A stretch of DNA of 64,000 nt from Lactobacillus sp. CBA3606 (GCF_002970935.1 NZ_CP027194.1:1178001-1242000); one strand, 5' to 3'. Shown: positions 8,273 through 16,593, counted from the stretch's first letter. Notes: generated by a model from the sequence alone, not told the origin. Made by a program: numbers and translations.

Positions 8273-8887
8273 ATGAAATCAGTTAAGAATATTATGAGTT
8301 GGGTGTTACCAGTCCTAATTGGGTTGGGCTTAGCACTGCTGATTCGACAATTTTGGTTCACGATGGTTCGCGTCGACGGGAGTTCCATGCAACCTAATCT
8401 GCAAAACAACGAACGGGTGATTGCCTTTAAAACGAGCCAAGTTAAGGCTGGCGCTGTCGTCGTCTTCAATGCCTACGGACTCGGGGATGATGCCACTAAA
8501 AACACTGTTTACGTCAAGCGGGTCATTGGGATGCCTGGCGATACTATTCGTTATTCCAGTACGGGGAAACTTTATGTCAATAACAAGTTGGTCAAACAAA
8601 CCTATTTAAAGAATACCTATCAACAAACCACAGGCTCCTTTATGGCTAACAAACACAGCCAAGTGACCGGCTGGACCTTAACTAGCTTGAGCCATGATCA
8701 AGGCTGGCAGAAGCCTGTCACGACCAATAAAGTCCCCAAAGGTTATTATTTCGTCTTAGGCGATCACCGCAGCGTCTCTAGTGACAGTCGTTACTGGGGG
8801 CTCGTTCCTAAGAACAAGATGATTGGGGTCGTCAAGGCTTGGCCTTGGCAGAATCGGCGTCAATATATTAATAGTTATCAACCGTAA
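8273..8887 (+). CDS. lepB: signal peptidase I
   Basis: Membrane-anchored serine protease that removes signal peptides. One N-terminal membrane helix (about residues 8-28) precedes box B with nucleophile Ser38 (GSSMQPNL) and box D with general base Lys82 (YVKRVIGMPGD); the C-terminal GDHRSVSSDSRYWG is box E. 204 residues, normal for a Gram-positive enzyme. AAGGGAG precedes ATG 8273 and a TATAAT -10 lies at 8232-8237. A bidirectional terminator follows. Confidence 0.95.
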   Translation: MKSVKNIMSWVLPVLIGLGLALLIRQFWFTMVRVDGSSMQPNLQNNERVIAFKTSQVKAGAVVVFNAYGLGDDATKNTVYVKRVIGMPGDTIRYSSTGKLYVNNKLVKQTYLKNTYQQTTGSFMANKHSQVTGWTLTSLSHDQGWQKPVTTNKVPKGYYFVLGDHRSVSSDSRYWGLVPKNKMIGVVKAWPWQNRRQYINSYQP

Positions 8888-8922
8888 AGAATAAACGTGG
8901 GGCAACTTTGATGCCCACTACC

Positions 8923-8972
8923 AAATAATCGCAACAAGAAGTTGATGTTATGACTTCTTGCTGCGATTATTT
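8923..8972. terminator. bidirectional terminator between lepB and the GT2 operon
   Basis: 19-bp stem with one mismatch (AATAATCGCA-ACAAGAAGT against its complement) around a 10-base loop, flanked by T-run on the right. It overlaps the stop codon of the convergent glycosyltransferase gene. Confidence 0.9.
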
Positions 8973-10301
8973 TTTTGGTTTATTTTGTAAAGATTTACGT
9001 TCCGGACTAACCCAAGTTCCCGAACCAAAGCCTAGAATCGTTTTTAGGGCTGGAATAAAGGTCGTCACAACCGTAATCGGATTAATCGCCCAGTAGAACA
9101 GCATGTAGAGGGGCGCAAAAATCAAATATTTCAATTTAGCGCCACGATGATCTAATAATAATGCCGCAATCAACTGCATAAAACCCGCAAACAGTTCAAA
9201 CGTCACGAAAATAAACGACATCATGATTCCATGAAACACCCGTTCAAAATTGCCCGTAACTAAGAAATACCCCATTAGCAGAATAAATAGGACGGTGGTG
9301 ATCAAAAAGAAAAATGACCAGACAATCGACAAAGTTGAATCAACAAACATTGAAATCTGATACCGCCGTTGAATTGGATGAAACAAAAACTTTTTAATGT
9401 TCGTTAACCAGACTTCAGTGCCCCCCTGCGCCCAGCGTTTACGTTGTTTATAGAGATCATGAATCGTTTCTGGAACGTTCATATGGAAGACAATGTTTGG
9501 GGCAAAGCGCGGCACGGCGCCGACCATCTGATGGTCCCAAGCAATACTAATATCTTCAGTCGCACGGTTTTGCCGAAAGCCCCCAACATCAATCAAAAAA
9601 CTCTTTTTATACAACGTATTAGCACCACTGTAGGCATACATGGAATCGTTCACCGATGTTTGGCTACGCTTAATAACGCCCACAATACTCGAAAATTCCA
9701 CCGTTTGCGATTTTCCTAATAATTTTGTTCGATTTTGAACATCCATATTGGCCGTTACGGCCGACGTATTCATATCACGGTCATGCACAAAGAAGTTCAT
9801 ATACTTCATGAGCGCATCCTTTTCAGGAATCGTATCCGCATCATTACTTAAAATATAATCGCCCTTGGCAAAATACATGCCAATATTAAAAGCATGGGCC
9901 TTCCCTTTATTCTTAACGATTTCAACGGTTCGTAACCGGGTATATTTAGCTTGGAGGCGTTGAATAATGGCGCCCGTTTGGTCAGTTGAACCATCATTCA
10001 TCACTAAAACTTCAAAATTTTGATAGTTCAATTCTTCAAATAAATAAGTAATAGTTTCTTCAATCATGACTTCTTCATTGTGCGCCGGAATCATAATCGT
10101 AATCATCGGTTGTACCGCTACTGGAATCGGCGTCCAATTATCATCCCGTTTATTCGTCTTTAGATATCGGTACGACAACGCCCCTGCAAACCAAAAAAAA
10201 GACCCCACTACGGGATATAAGCATAAAATCAATAAACAAATATTTAAAATAGTTTGACCCAGGGAGGCTTCAAAAATATGATCAATAAATAGATTGAACA
10301 T
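8967..10301 (-). CDS. processive GT2 family glycosyltransferase (BcsA/PgaC-like polysaccharide synthase)
   Basis: Membrane-embedded synthase of 444 residues. Two N-terminal membrane helices, a cytosolic GT-A domain and about four C-terminal helices. Substrate and catalytic motifs are complete: NDGS at 102-105, DAD at 154-156, catalytic base in TED at 248-250 and QRKRW at 286-290 (the QxxRW of processive enzymes). It should polymerise a nucleotide-sugar and extrude the chain, as cellulose, PNAG or hyaluronan synthases do; the sugar cannot be told. It is the last gene of an operon with a two-TM protein and an EAL-domain protein, an arrangement I recall for c-di-GMP-linked exopolysaccharide loci in Lactobacillus. 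Confidence 0.93.
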   Translation of the reverse strand: MFNLFIDHIFEASLGQTILNICLLILCLYPVVGSFFWFAGALSYRYLKTNKRDDNWTPIPVAVQPMITIMIPAHNEEVMIEETITYLFEELNYQNFEVLVMNDGSTDQTGAIIQRLQAKYTRLRTVEIVKNKGKAHAFNIGMYFAKGDYILSNDADTIPEKDALMKYMNFFVHDRDMNTSAVTANMDVQNRTKLLGKSQTVEFSSIVGVIKRSQTSVNDSMYAYSGANTLYKKSFLIDVGGFRQNRATEDISIAWDHQMVGAVPRFAPNIVFHMNVPETIHDLYKQRKRWAQGGTEVWLTNIKKFLFHPIQRRYQISMFVDSTLSIVWSFFFLITTVLFILLMGYFLVTGNFERVFHGIMMSFIFVTFELFAGFMQLIAALLLDHRGAKLKYLIFAPLYMLFYWAINPITVVTTFIPALKTILGFGSGTWVSPERKSLQNKPKK

Positions 10302-10317
10302 GCCGGACCGACCTCCC

Positions 10318-10851
10318 TTAATCTAAATCATTAATATCTTGGTCATCATACAAAGCCTGAATCTGATTGGTATCCAGATTTTGTTCCGGTTTAACTTGAT
10401 AATAACGTGTTTTTTCACGTGATTCAGCGTCACCAAAACGCTCATCCATAAAAGCGGCCAAGGCTTTTTTTCGCTTGTTTTGATTAATTGGATTAAAGGT
10501 AGGCCATTGTTCAACCACCCGATTACGCTTCCGATTTTGAATAATCGTCATACTAACGGCAAACAACGCGGTTAATACAAACGAGAATAGCAATAAAATC
10601 CCAATAAACTTGATCTCAAAAATACCCTCTTGGTAGGACCAGATTTGGGGAATCCGCCGGTCATATGTCGACCAAAATGAAATAATCGTAATGGTGATGG
10701 GAATAATGACCGCCGCCCAGCCGATTAAAGCAACCAAGGTTTGCCAAATTTTTAGGCCCCAATGGCCCTTTTCAAAATAAGCATCGGTATATAGTTGTTG
10801 GCGGGCAGCTTCGGTCTGCTTCGTTGATTTTGTTTGTTGCATCAGATACAT
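10318..10851 (-). CDS. two-TM partner protein of the GT2 synthase
   Basis: 177 residues, with a short cytosolic N-terminus, two membrane helices (about 36-61 and 83-107) and a basic then acidic cytosolic tail. This shape is like the PgaD/IcaD accessory subunits of synthases, though sequence similarity to those is not evident by eye. It lies between the EAL gene (5 bases upstream) and the synthase (16 bases downstream), so a complex with the synthase is likely. Start is uncertain: ATG 10851 or the ATG three codons later at 10842, which has better spacing from GAGG. Confidence 0.72.
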   Translation of the reverse strand: MYLMQQTKSTKQTEAARQQLYTDAYFEKGHWGLKIWQTLVALIGWAAVIIPITITIISFWSTYDRRIPQIWSYQEGIFEIKFIGILLLFSFVLTALFAVSMTIIQNRKRNRVVEQWPTFNPINQNKRKKALAAFMDERFGDAESREKTRYYQVKPEQNLDTNQIQALYDDQDINDLD

Positions 10852-10856
10852 CTACC

Positions 10857-11669
10857 TCACGATGACGTTTTAGTGGCCTTCGGATTAATCGGTCGGCCGA
10901 ACAAATACCCTTGCCGGATATCAATCTTTAATTGCTCCGCTAACTTTTCGTCCGCTTCATCTTCAATCCCCATTAAGATGAGATCGATTTGATTATCTTT
11001 AGATAATTTGTTCCAAAACTGTAAGTTAAGGTCCAGCCAGACCGAGGGATCGTCTTTTCGAAAACTACGCATCGAACACTTCAACGAATCCACATCTTTT
11101 AATAACCACTCAATACTTTTCAAGTTACTCAGACTGGACCCCACGTTATCAATGCCAAATGACATCCCGTACTGCCGAGCTTCATGAACCCGCCGGCGCA
11201 GCAAGGACTTATTAATCCGTTGTGGTTGAAATTGCGGTGTATATTCAATCGCTAACTTCATCGGATCAATCTTAGAAATCGCCCAGCGGACAAAATAATG
11301 AAATTCTGGACTTATAATCTGATCGTATTCTAAATTAATGGACAGCGTGATTGGTTCCGTCGGCAACGCCTGAAAGGTATCATCTAATAAAAAAATGACC
11401 CGTTGTAAGGGTAATGAATCTAATTTTTTCGGTAACGACCACGACCCATCTGGATCATGTTGCCGTAACAAACATTCATAACCAGAAACATTTCCATGAT
11501 AATCGACTTGTTTTTGAATGAAATAGCGCAACTCAATCTCATCATTTTCTAGATAATTATTAGAACTCTTACGTGAATACCAATAGTAAACAATGATAGT
11601 CACCACAAAAATAATCGCCATCATTAGCGTGATCCATAACAAATATTGTTCTAGTCGCGCTAATGCCAT
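10857..11669 (-). CDS. membrane-anchored degenerate EAL-domain protein
   Basis: 270 residues: one membrane helix (about 10-31) and an EAL domain (about 45-262). Kept residues include Glu65 of the EAL box (here ECL), Asn112 (SIN), Glu142, Asp174, Lys197, Glu236 and QGY at 253-255. Lost are the second Asp of the DDFGTG loop (IDNVGSS, Asn175) and the Glu of EGVE (Met233). EAL phosphodiesterases need the loop Asp, so this is more likely a c-di-GMP receptor or regulator of the synthase two genes downstream than an active enzyme. No GGDEF cyclase is in the window. Confidence 0.85.
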   Translation of the reverse strand: MALARLEQYLLWITLMMAIIFVVTIIVYYWYSRKSSNNYLENDEIELRYFIQKQVDYHGNVSGYECLLRQHDPDGSWSLPKKLDSLPLQRVIFLLDDTFQALPTEPITLSINLEYDQIISPEFHYFVRWAISKIDPMKLAIEYTPQFQPQRINKSLLRRRVHEARQYGMSFGIDNVGSSLSNLKSIEWLLKDVDSLKCSMRSFRKDDPSVWLDLNLQFWNKLSKDNQIDLILMGIEDEADEKLAEQLKIDIRQGYLFGRPINPKATKTSS

Positions 11670-11735
11670 TTCATCAGTCCCTATCGGTTACTAATCATTA
11701 GTAGTTAAGCCTGCCAACAATTCATATCAGACTAA

Positions 11736-11764
11736 AGTATAGGCTTTAGATTAATCCATTTCAA
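11736..11764 (-). promoter_or_regulatory. promoter of the EAL/GT2 operon with a dyad over the -10
   Basis: Minus strand: -35 TTGAAA (11759-11764), 17-bp spacer, -10 TATACT (11736-11741). The inverted repeat CTAAAG-N6-CTTTAG (11732-11749) overlaps the -10 and could be a repressor site. Confidence 0.75.
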
Positions 11765-11820
11765 CCTAATCGACTCCTATCAGTTAAATCATTATTTATG
11801 CTGTTATTACTTATGCATAA

Positions 11821-11851
11821 AAAAAGCGTTTGGCAGTCGCCCAAACGCTTC
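11821..11851 (-). terminator. intrinsic terminator
   Basis: AAGCGTTTGG / CCAAACGCTT stem followed on the minus strand by a T-run; it ends the transcript of the 153-residue membrane protein gene. Confidence 0.9.
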
Positions 11852-11863
11852 ACACCATTATTA

Positions 11864-12325
11864 TCAGTTGGTACGCCGGTCTTTCACCCAGAAATAGCCA
11901 CACACAATCGGACTAAGTGGCACTAGGATTAAGGCCATCAAAATGTTCTTAAAAAAATTAATGAAATCATCCATAAAGTCGCTCTTAGCCTCAACTTGAG
12001 GCGTTAGTGCGGTCGGTACCGGCTTAGGTTTCGTCCGCTTAGTGGTAATTGACCACGGCCGCCCTGAATCCTGAATGATTTGATCCTCATCAGGCCGCGT
12101 TTCCGGCATCGCTTTAGGGGTCTTCCGCCACACTTTAAAGACCTTCACCCAACGATACTTTACAATTGGAAATAAGATTAACGCACAAATAATGCTATAA
12201 ATCACTAATGGATTAAATTCCAGCACAATTCGACTGACTTCTTGACGTGCGGTCCCCACCATGATGATGAAAACGGCAATGGCGCCTAAAAACCAACTAC
12301 TTATTAAATTACCGGCTCGCCACAT
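11864..12325 (-). CDS. hypothetical membrane protein with three TM segments
   Basis: 153 residues. Two hydrophobic helices near the N-terminus (about 8-27 and 38-56), a basic and proline-rich cytosolic linker (about 60-110) and one helix near the C-terminus (about 125-147). I do not recognise a family. It stands alone between the EAL operon promoter and the small-gene cluster, with its own terminator. The ribosome site (AGTAGGCG) is modest. Confidence 0.65.
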   Translation of the reverse strand: MWRAGNLISSWFLGAIAVFIIMVGTARQEVSRIVLEFNPLVIYSIICALILFPIVKYRWVKVFKVWRKTPKAMPETRPDEDQIIQDSGRPWSITTKRTKPKPVPTALTPQVEAKSDFMDDFINFFKNILMALILVPLSPIVCGYFWVKDRRTN

Positions 12326-12450
12326 TGCTAACGCCTACTTTCTTAATCAGTTACGACACACTTTGCCACGGTGATACCCGCAAGAAATAAATTTTGTGGG
12401 TTATCCACAGCACAAGTGTGCCCGCCCGTTGATAACTTTTTGCATGCAAG

Positions 12451-12705
12451 CTACGATTGCCGGCGGTTCGCTCGCCGCTGGAAACCATTTCCCCAACACA
12501 CATACGGTGCAATCACCGCAATAATCACTAACGTATAGTCCACCACTGTTAAGTTCGCTGCCGCCACAATTACGACATATGCTAAGAAGATGGTCCACAA
12601 CACGGGGGCAATCCCGCCAACCCAAAAATAACGACTTGCTGAAAATACGAATTCTTCTAAAATAACTAACACAATGGCAATGCCACCTAAGGTTAATAAG
12701 TTCAA
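12451..12705 (-). CDS. small hydrophobic membrane protein
   Basis: 84 residues, almost entirely hydrophobic with three probable helices and a basic tail (FQRRANRRQS). A GTG start at 12720 is possible, but the GGAGG lies only a few bases after it and is correctly spaced (8 bases) for a TTG at 12705, so TTG is preferred. It is 27 bases downstream of the next small gene, with a DnaA-box-like sequence on each side. No family recognised. Confidence 0.6.
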   Translation of the reverse strand: MNLLTLGGIAIVLVILEEFVFSASRYFWVGGIAPVLWTIFLAYVVIVAAANLTVVDYTLVIIAVIAPYVCWGNGFQRRANRRQS

Positions 12706-12731
12706 GACGCTGACCTCCACCTGTTGATAAC

Positions 12732-13034
12732 TTATTTATTGAGTTGTTGTAACATATCCACAAAACGCCCAGTCTGACAGTTATCCACATCGTCATCCGC
12801 ATAGTAAATAATCATTTTTTGACGTTGTTCCGCCGTTAAATTGGCTTGTGACCCAAAATAAACCAGATAGACTGCTGGGGTTGGGGCTTGAAAGGTCTGC
12901 CCATAATCAGTATCCAAGGTCACCGTATACTTCGATCCTAATTGTTCACTTAAAGCGGTAATAAAGGCTTGCATCGCCTTTGGAGCCACCGTCGTTTGAC
13001 CGGCAACTACACTCGTTACAACATATACTTGCAT
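12732..13034 (-). CDS. hypothetical 100-residue cytosolic protein
   Basis: Predicted alternating beta/alpha protein with the patterns MQVYVVTSVVAG and AVYLVYFGSQANLTAEQRQKMIIYYADDD. No signal peptide or membrane segment. GGAG lies 9 bases before ATG 13034. Function unknown. Its 3' end contains a perfect TTATCCACA and its upstream region contains another, both part of the DnaA-box-like cluster. Confidence 0.68.
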   Translation of the reverse strand: MQVYVVTSVVAGQTTVAPKAMQAFITALSEQLGSKYTVTLDTDYGQTFQAPTPAVYLVYFGSQANLTAEQRQKMIIYYADDDVDNCQTGRFVDMLQQLNK

Positions 13035-13133
13035 CTTTAAAGACTCCTATTTTAATAAATTTAATGGGTTACTTTTAACTTTAATACTTATCCACAGGCG
13101 ACTCAACTCGCCAAAGTTATCCACTGGGGATAA

Positions 13134-13769
13134 CTAATTAGCGGCTAATGTGAATTGATCCCCAACTTGTGACAAGATTGTCACCGCACTATTGGCCAAC
13201 CGTTGCGCAGTTGGCTGAACTTCTGTTGTTTGCGCTAAGAACGTCCGTAACGCAAAACTATCAATGATCACTAATGCACTGCCGTGGTTGGGGGTAGCGG
13301 CGGTCACTTGATCCAAGCCGGCTTTATAACGTTGCCAGAATTCTAAGCCGTTTTCGGCTAACCCATCGGCATCATGGTCATGAATCAAATTCTGAATTTC
13401 AGTTGGCGTCTGGTCAGCCTCAAAAGCTTCCACACTAGGATAACCTAACTTAGTCGCAAAGCCAGACCACACGGCAGATTGTTCAAACCCTTCAAAGCCA
13501 CCATAAAATGGCGATCGTAACGCCGCTTTTAATTGTAACTTAGGGGCAGCTGACTGCGCAGCCAAGATAGCTTGACCAGTTTGGGCGCCACGGCTCGTAT
13601 CACTTGCAAACGCGGTATCAAATTTTACCGTTTTTAAATGTTGCCCAACGGTCTGACTGGTTTGTTGCCCAGCGGTAGTTAACGGCGTCCCGCTCCAACC
13701 TTGAAAACGATCAAGTTGGTTAAAATAAGTGGTGCCGGTGACGACCAGGTATAAAGTGATATTTTTCAT
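13134..13769 (-). CDS. histidine phosphatase family protein lacking both catalytic histidines
   Basis: 211 residues with the overall fold signature of phosphoglycerate-mutase-like phosphatases: a first beta strand, RFQGWSGTPLTTAGQQ, SDTSRGAQTGQAIL and a G-FEG segment. However the RHG motif reads VTG (LVVTGTTYFN), and the second His expected after VVxS in the C-terminal part is replaced (LVIIDSFALR). The Glu before GGFEG is also missing. It is very likely a pseudo-enzyme. Members with intact motifs dephosphorylate small metabolites or proteins; the present role is unknown. Confidence 0.85.
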   Translation of the reverse strand: MKNITLYLVVTGTTYFNQLDRFQGWSGTPLTTAGQQTSQTVGQHLKTVKFDTAFASDTSRGAQTGQAILAAQSAAPKLQLKAALRSPFYGGFEGFEQSAVWSGFATKLGYPSVEAFEADQTPTEIQNLIHDHDADGLAENGLEFWQRYKAGLDQVTAATPNHGSALVIIDSFALRTFLAQTTEVQPTAQRLANSAVTILSQVGDQFTLAAN

Positions 13770-13813
13770 ATGCGGACCTCTTCCGTTAGTTTTATATTTC
13801 TCAATAATAGCAT

Positions 13814-13849
13814 AAAAACGGGGCGCCTGGCTGGCTTCCCCGCTTTTTT
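13814..13849 (-). terminator. intrinsic terminator after the usp gene
   Basis: CGGGG / CCCCG stem with additional partly paired GCC/GGC bases in the arm and T-run on the minus strand. Confidence 0.72.
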
Positions 13850-13869
13850 AAACCTAGTTTTAAAGTTGA

Positions 13870-14313
13870 CTATCGGACAACTAGTACTGAAATCGGCGCA
13901 TGCTTCGCCATATAGGCCGCTTGCGAACCGAAATATTTACGCACACCCTGTTTTGAGATTGAGCCAATCACCAACAAATCTGGTTTAAGGGCTGGAATAA
14001 TATCCTTGACGATGGTTTCGCCAGGATCACCTTCATCAACGACCGTGTTAACATCGGCCACCCCAAATTGACGGGCTAACTTCTCGTACTGTAACACATG
14101 GTGCTCCAAGTCGGCCCGCTGACCATGAATAAAATCTTTACTCATCGCTTCATAAACATTCATGTTATCTTGTTCCAAAATTGAAACAATGGTTAACTTT
14201 GCACCATCTGTTTTAGCCCGATTAATCGCATAGCGAAAGGCTAATTGGGCATCATCTGAATCATCAACGCCCACTAAAATATGTTTAAATTCTTTAGGAC
14301 TCATTTCTGACAT
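13870..14313 (-). CDS. universal stress protein, UspA family
   Basis: 147 residues. The N-terminal KHILVGVDDSDDAQLAFRYAI and C-terminal LVIGSISKQGVRKYFGSQAAYMAKHAPISVLVVR give the ATP-binding G-x2-G-like loop and closing strand of the Usp fold. These cytosolic proteins accumulate under stress; this one is probably of the ATP-binding subclass, though the first Gly spacing of the loop is not canonical. It ends before a terminator and starts 22 bases downstream of the acetyltransferase gene, so they may be co-transcribed. Confidence 0.93.
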   Translation of the reverse strand: MSEMSPKEFKHILVGVDDSDDAQLAFRYAINRAKTDGAKLTIVSILEQDNMNVYEAMSKDFIHGQRADLEHHVLQYEKLARQFGVADVNTVVDEGDPGETIVKDIIPALKPDLLVIGSISKQGVRKYFGSQAAYMAKHAPISVLVVR

Positions 14314-14335
14314 GGTAATCCCCCATTTTGTAAGC

Positions 14336-14908
14336 TTACTTAGCCGCTGGTTTATTTTCTTTTAAAATACGGGCTGGGTTCCCCACGACAACCACGTTAT
14401 CTGGAAATGAATGGGTAACCACTGCGCCTGCACCAACAACCACGTTATTGCCTAACGTTACACCTGGCAAGACCATGGCACTACCACCGATCCACACATC
14501 ATTACCAATGGTAATTGGTGCGGTTCGTTCAGCTTCGGTCCGACGTACCGTTGGATCTAACGGATGAACTGGGGTATACAACCCGACTTTCGGTCCAAAC
14601 TTACAATCATTCCCAATCTTAACGACCCCTTCATCACAAATCGTCACACCATGGTTCGCATAAAAATGGTTTCCAATTGTGATGTTCACACCGTAACTAA
14701 ATTCAAATGTGGGTTCAACGAAAAAGCGATCTCCCACTGAACGTAAAAGCTTGCGCATTCCATCATTGCGTTGGTCATTATCAGCAAGCTGGTTATAGGT
14801 CATAATTTGGGTCCGAACAAAATTCCGTCGGGCTAATAAGAGTGGTGATTCTAGATACAGTTCACCGTTGATCATTTTTTGATACGCTGGATCATTATCG
14901 ATTTCCAT
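14336..14908 (-). CDS. sugar O-acetyltransferase, maltose acetyltransferase type (second copy)
   Basis: 190 residues, left-handed beta-helix fold. Maa domain at the N-terminus (YQKMINGELYLESPLLLARR), catalytic His in YTPVHPLDP, CoA loop GNDVWIGGSAMVLPGVTLG. Paralogue of the 7472-8086 gene with moderate similarity; the shorter N-terminus and different first repeats suggest an old duplication or a different acceptor. Probably upstream of usp in one transcript. Confidence 0.9.
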   Translation of the reverse strand: MEIDNDPAYQKMINGELYLESPLLLARRNFVRTQIMTYNQLADNDQRNDGMRKLLRSVGDRFFVEPTFEFSYGVNITIGNHFYANHGVTICDEGVVKIGNDCKFGPKVGLYTPVHPLDPTVRRTEAERTAPITIGNDVWIGGSAMVLPGVTLGNNVVVGAGAVVTHSFPDNVVVVGNPARILKENKPAAK

Positions 14909-15002
14909 GCTGAACTTCCTTTAATATTAAGATACATTAAGCATACCACACTGACCGAACTTGCTGTATGTTAACCCGCAGACTTCGCTCATTTGACCCC
15001 GG

Positions 15003-15986
15003 CTAATCAAGATTAATAACCAACTTACCAACATTTTCTCCAGCTTGCAATTGTTGTAATGCCGTCGCAGCCGCTGAAAATGGTTGTACCGTATCAATCA
15101 TGGGGGCTAACTTACCGGCCACAACGAGCTGACCAACATCATGCGCCATCACCGCCAAATCATGAATTTGTAACCCATCTTTTGACCGGTAAACCCCACC
15201 TAAGCTGGACCGAATTAATGACAGCGCCCGGTCATCTAGCTCAACCTGTTCTGGATACCCGTCACCAATAGCAACAATCTGACCATTATAAGCCATCCGT
15301 TCAGTATCCGCAGCGAGTTCAGCACCACCGATTGTATTCAGACTGATATCCACACCACGGCCTTGCGTTGCTTCTAAAACAGCCGCCGTGACGGACGTTT
15401 GCTGATAATCAATCACCGTATCCGCACCGATTTGGTCAACTAGTGCTCGTTTTCGCGCTGAAACCGTTGTAATGGTTTGTAAGCCTAATAGCTTTGCCAA
15501 TTGTAACGCCGCCAAGCCAACGGCACCTCCGCCCGCATGAATCAAGACGCTGTGTGCCGTCTTTAAGTTCACTTTTCGATATAACGCTTGATAGGCCGTT
15601 AAGTTGGCACATAAAATGGCCGCACCTTGAACATAGCTTAACTCCGCTGGCAAATGCGCCACACTTGTACTGAGCGTCACCGTATACGCGGCCAAACTCC
15701 CATTTCGCCGTAAATCGCCATGATAAAAGACCCGGTCACCGACTGCAAAACCCGTTACCGCTGACCCAACTGCGCTAACGTCTCCAGCCACGTCAATCCC
15801 AATCACATGGGGATACTGCCAATTGGCACCACCACCGGTGACGACTTTATAATCGACTGGATTTAATCCAACGGCGTGCACTTTAACCTGTAGCTCATCA
15901 GGTGCTGGCATTGGCTTTGCGACGGTTGCTATCTTTAAATCAGTTAACTTTTTTTCATTTGAAATTGTGACCACCCATGCTTGCAA
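15003..15986 (-). CDS. zinc-free MDR family NADPH:quinone reductase-like alcohol dehydrogenase
   Basis: 327 residues. GroES-like N-terminus (VHAVGLNPVDYKVV, IGIDVAGDVSAVG, VGDRVFYHG), then a Rossmann domain (VLIHAGGGAVGLAALQLAKLLG) typical of quinone oxidoreductases; the structural and catalytic zinc Cys ligands are missing. The start is a TTG at 15986 with GGGAGG 8 bases upstream; an ATG at 16007 lies inside the preceding gene and lacks such a site. Second gene of a pair with the NADP-binding protein upstream, 13 bases apart. Likely a carbonyl or quinone reductase. Confidence 0.88.
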   Translation of the reverse strand: MQAWVVTISNEKKLTDLKIATVAKPMPAPDELQVKVHAVGLNPVDYKVVTGGGANWQYPHVIGIDVAGDVSAVGSAVTGFAVGDRVFYHGDLRRNGSLAAYTVTLSTSVAHLPAELSYVQGAAILCANLTAYQALYRKVNLKTAHSVLIHAGGGAVGLAALQLAKLLGLQTITTVSARKRALVDQIGADTVIDYQQTSVTAAVLEATQGRGVDISLNTIGGAELAADTERMAYNGQIVAIGDGYPEQVELDDRALSLIRSSLGGVYRSKDGLQIHDLAVMAHDVGQLVVAGKLAPMIDTVQPFSAAATALQQLQAGENVGKLVINLD

Positions 15987-15999
15987 ATAATCGTCCTCC

Positions 16000-16593
16000 C
16001 TATTCATCTACCTGAACAAAATGCGTATTGCCTAAACCGCCACCAACCTGCATGACACTGCCACCATGACGGAGTTTGCCCAAATTAACTGGCCGAAAAT
16101 TCAATGGCCGCACTAAGGCCGCAAATTCTTTTTTAGCTGCAACATCGTCCCCGGCATAGAATAGCACGCGGCGACCGCCCGCTGCTACCTGACCTGTCAT
16201 AAATTCAGGCGGTAACGTGTTGAATGCCTTAATCACCCGGGCATTGTTAGCGGCCGCCGCCAATACTTCGCTGCCGGTTAACGGTGCCGTCTTAATTCTT
16301 TTGAAGTCAGCCGTGAATTGATTCGTCACATCGACCACGATCCGTTGGTGATAATCCGCCACTTGTGCTAAGACCCCTGGTGCTTGTTCAAATGGCACCG
16401 CAATAATGACTAGCGGCGCCTGCAAAGCGGTTGCGACAGTGACAAATTGCACATTGGCTGGGAAGTCCTTGCGCCGAGCTGCCAAGCTTGCCGGTCCTTG
16501 CCGCCGACTTAACTTAATTTGATGCGCCTGTTGTGCAAAAGTTTGTGCTAACACCGTACCGACTGTGCCAGCCCCAATAATCCCAATTTCCAT
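16000..16593 (-). CDS. NADPH-dependent F420 reductase-like / NAD(P)-binding oxidoreductase
   Basis: 197 residues with an N-terminal Rossmann motif GIIGAGTVG and NADP-preferring SRRQ after strand 2, then NNARVIKAFNTLPPEF, the hallmark of the NADP oxidoreductase coenzyme-F420-dependent group (PF03807). Lactobacilli lack F420, so the true partner is probably a flavin or quinone. Of several start codons in a row (GTG 16602, ATG 16599, ATG 16593), the ATG at 16593 has the best spacing from GGTGGG. Pairs with the downstream quinone-reductase-like gene. Confidence 0.85.
   Translation of the reverse strand: MEIGIIGAGTVGTVLAQTFAQQAHQIKLSRRQGPASLAARRKDFPANVQFVTVATALQAPLVIIAVPFEQAPGVLAQVADYHQRIVVDVTNQFTADFKRIKTAPLTGSEVLAAAANNARVIKAFNTLPPEFMTGQVAAGGRRVLFYAGDDVAAKKEFAALVRPLNFRPVNLGKLRHGGSVMQVGGGLGNTHFVQVDE

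Larger units (their letters stand above)
12401..13133. other. cluster of DnaA-box-like 9-mers
   Basis: Three perfect TTATCCACA boxes on the plus strand (12401-12409, 12781-12789, 13088-13096) and near matches ATATCCACA (12754-12762), TTATCCACT (13117-13125), TTATCCCCA (minus, 13125-13133) and TTATCAACA (minus, 12722-12730). They lie in and around two small genes. A perfect 9-mer is expected about once in 130 kb per strand, so this density is not random. No dnaA, dnaN or AT-rich unwinding element is nearby. Confidence 0.7.

Noticed and set aside
12401-13133. Chromosomal origin of replication
   Set aside because: DnaA-box-like sequences are present, but there is no dnaA/dnaN, no AT-rich unwinding run and the boxes lie inside ordinary small genes.
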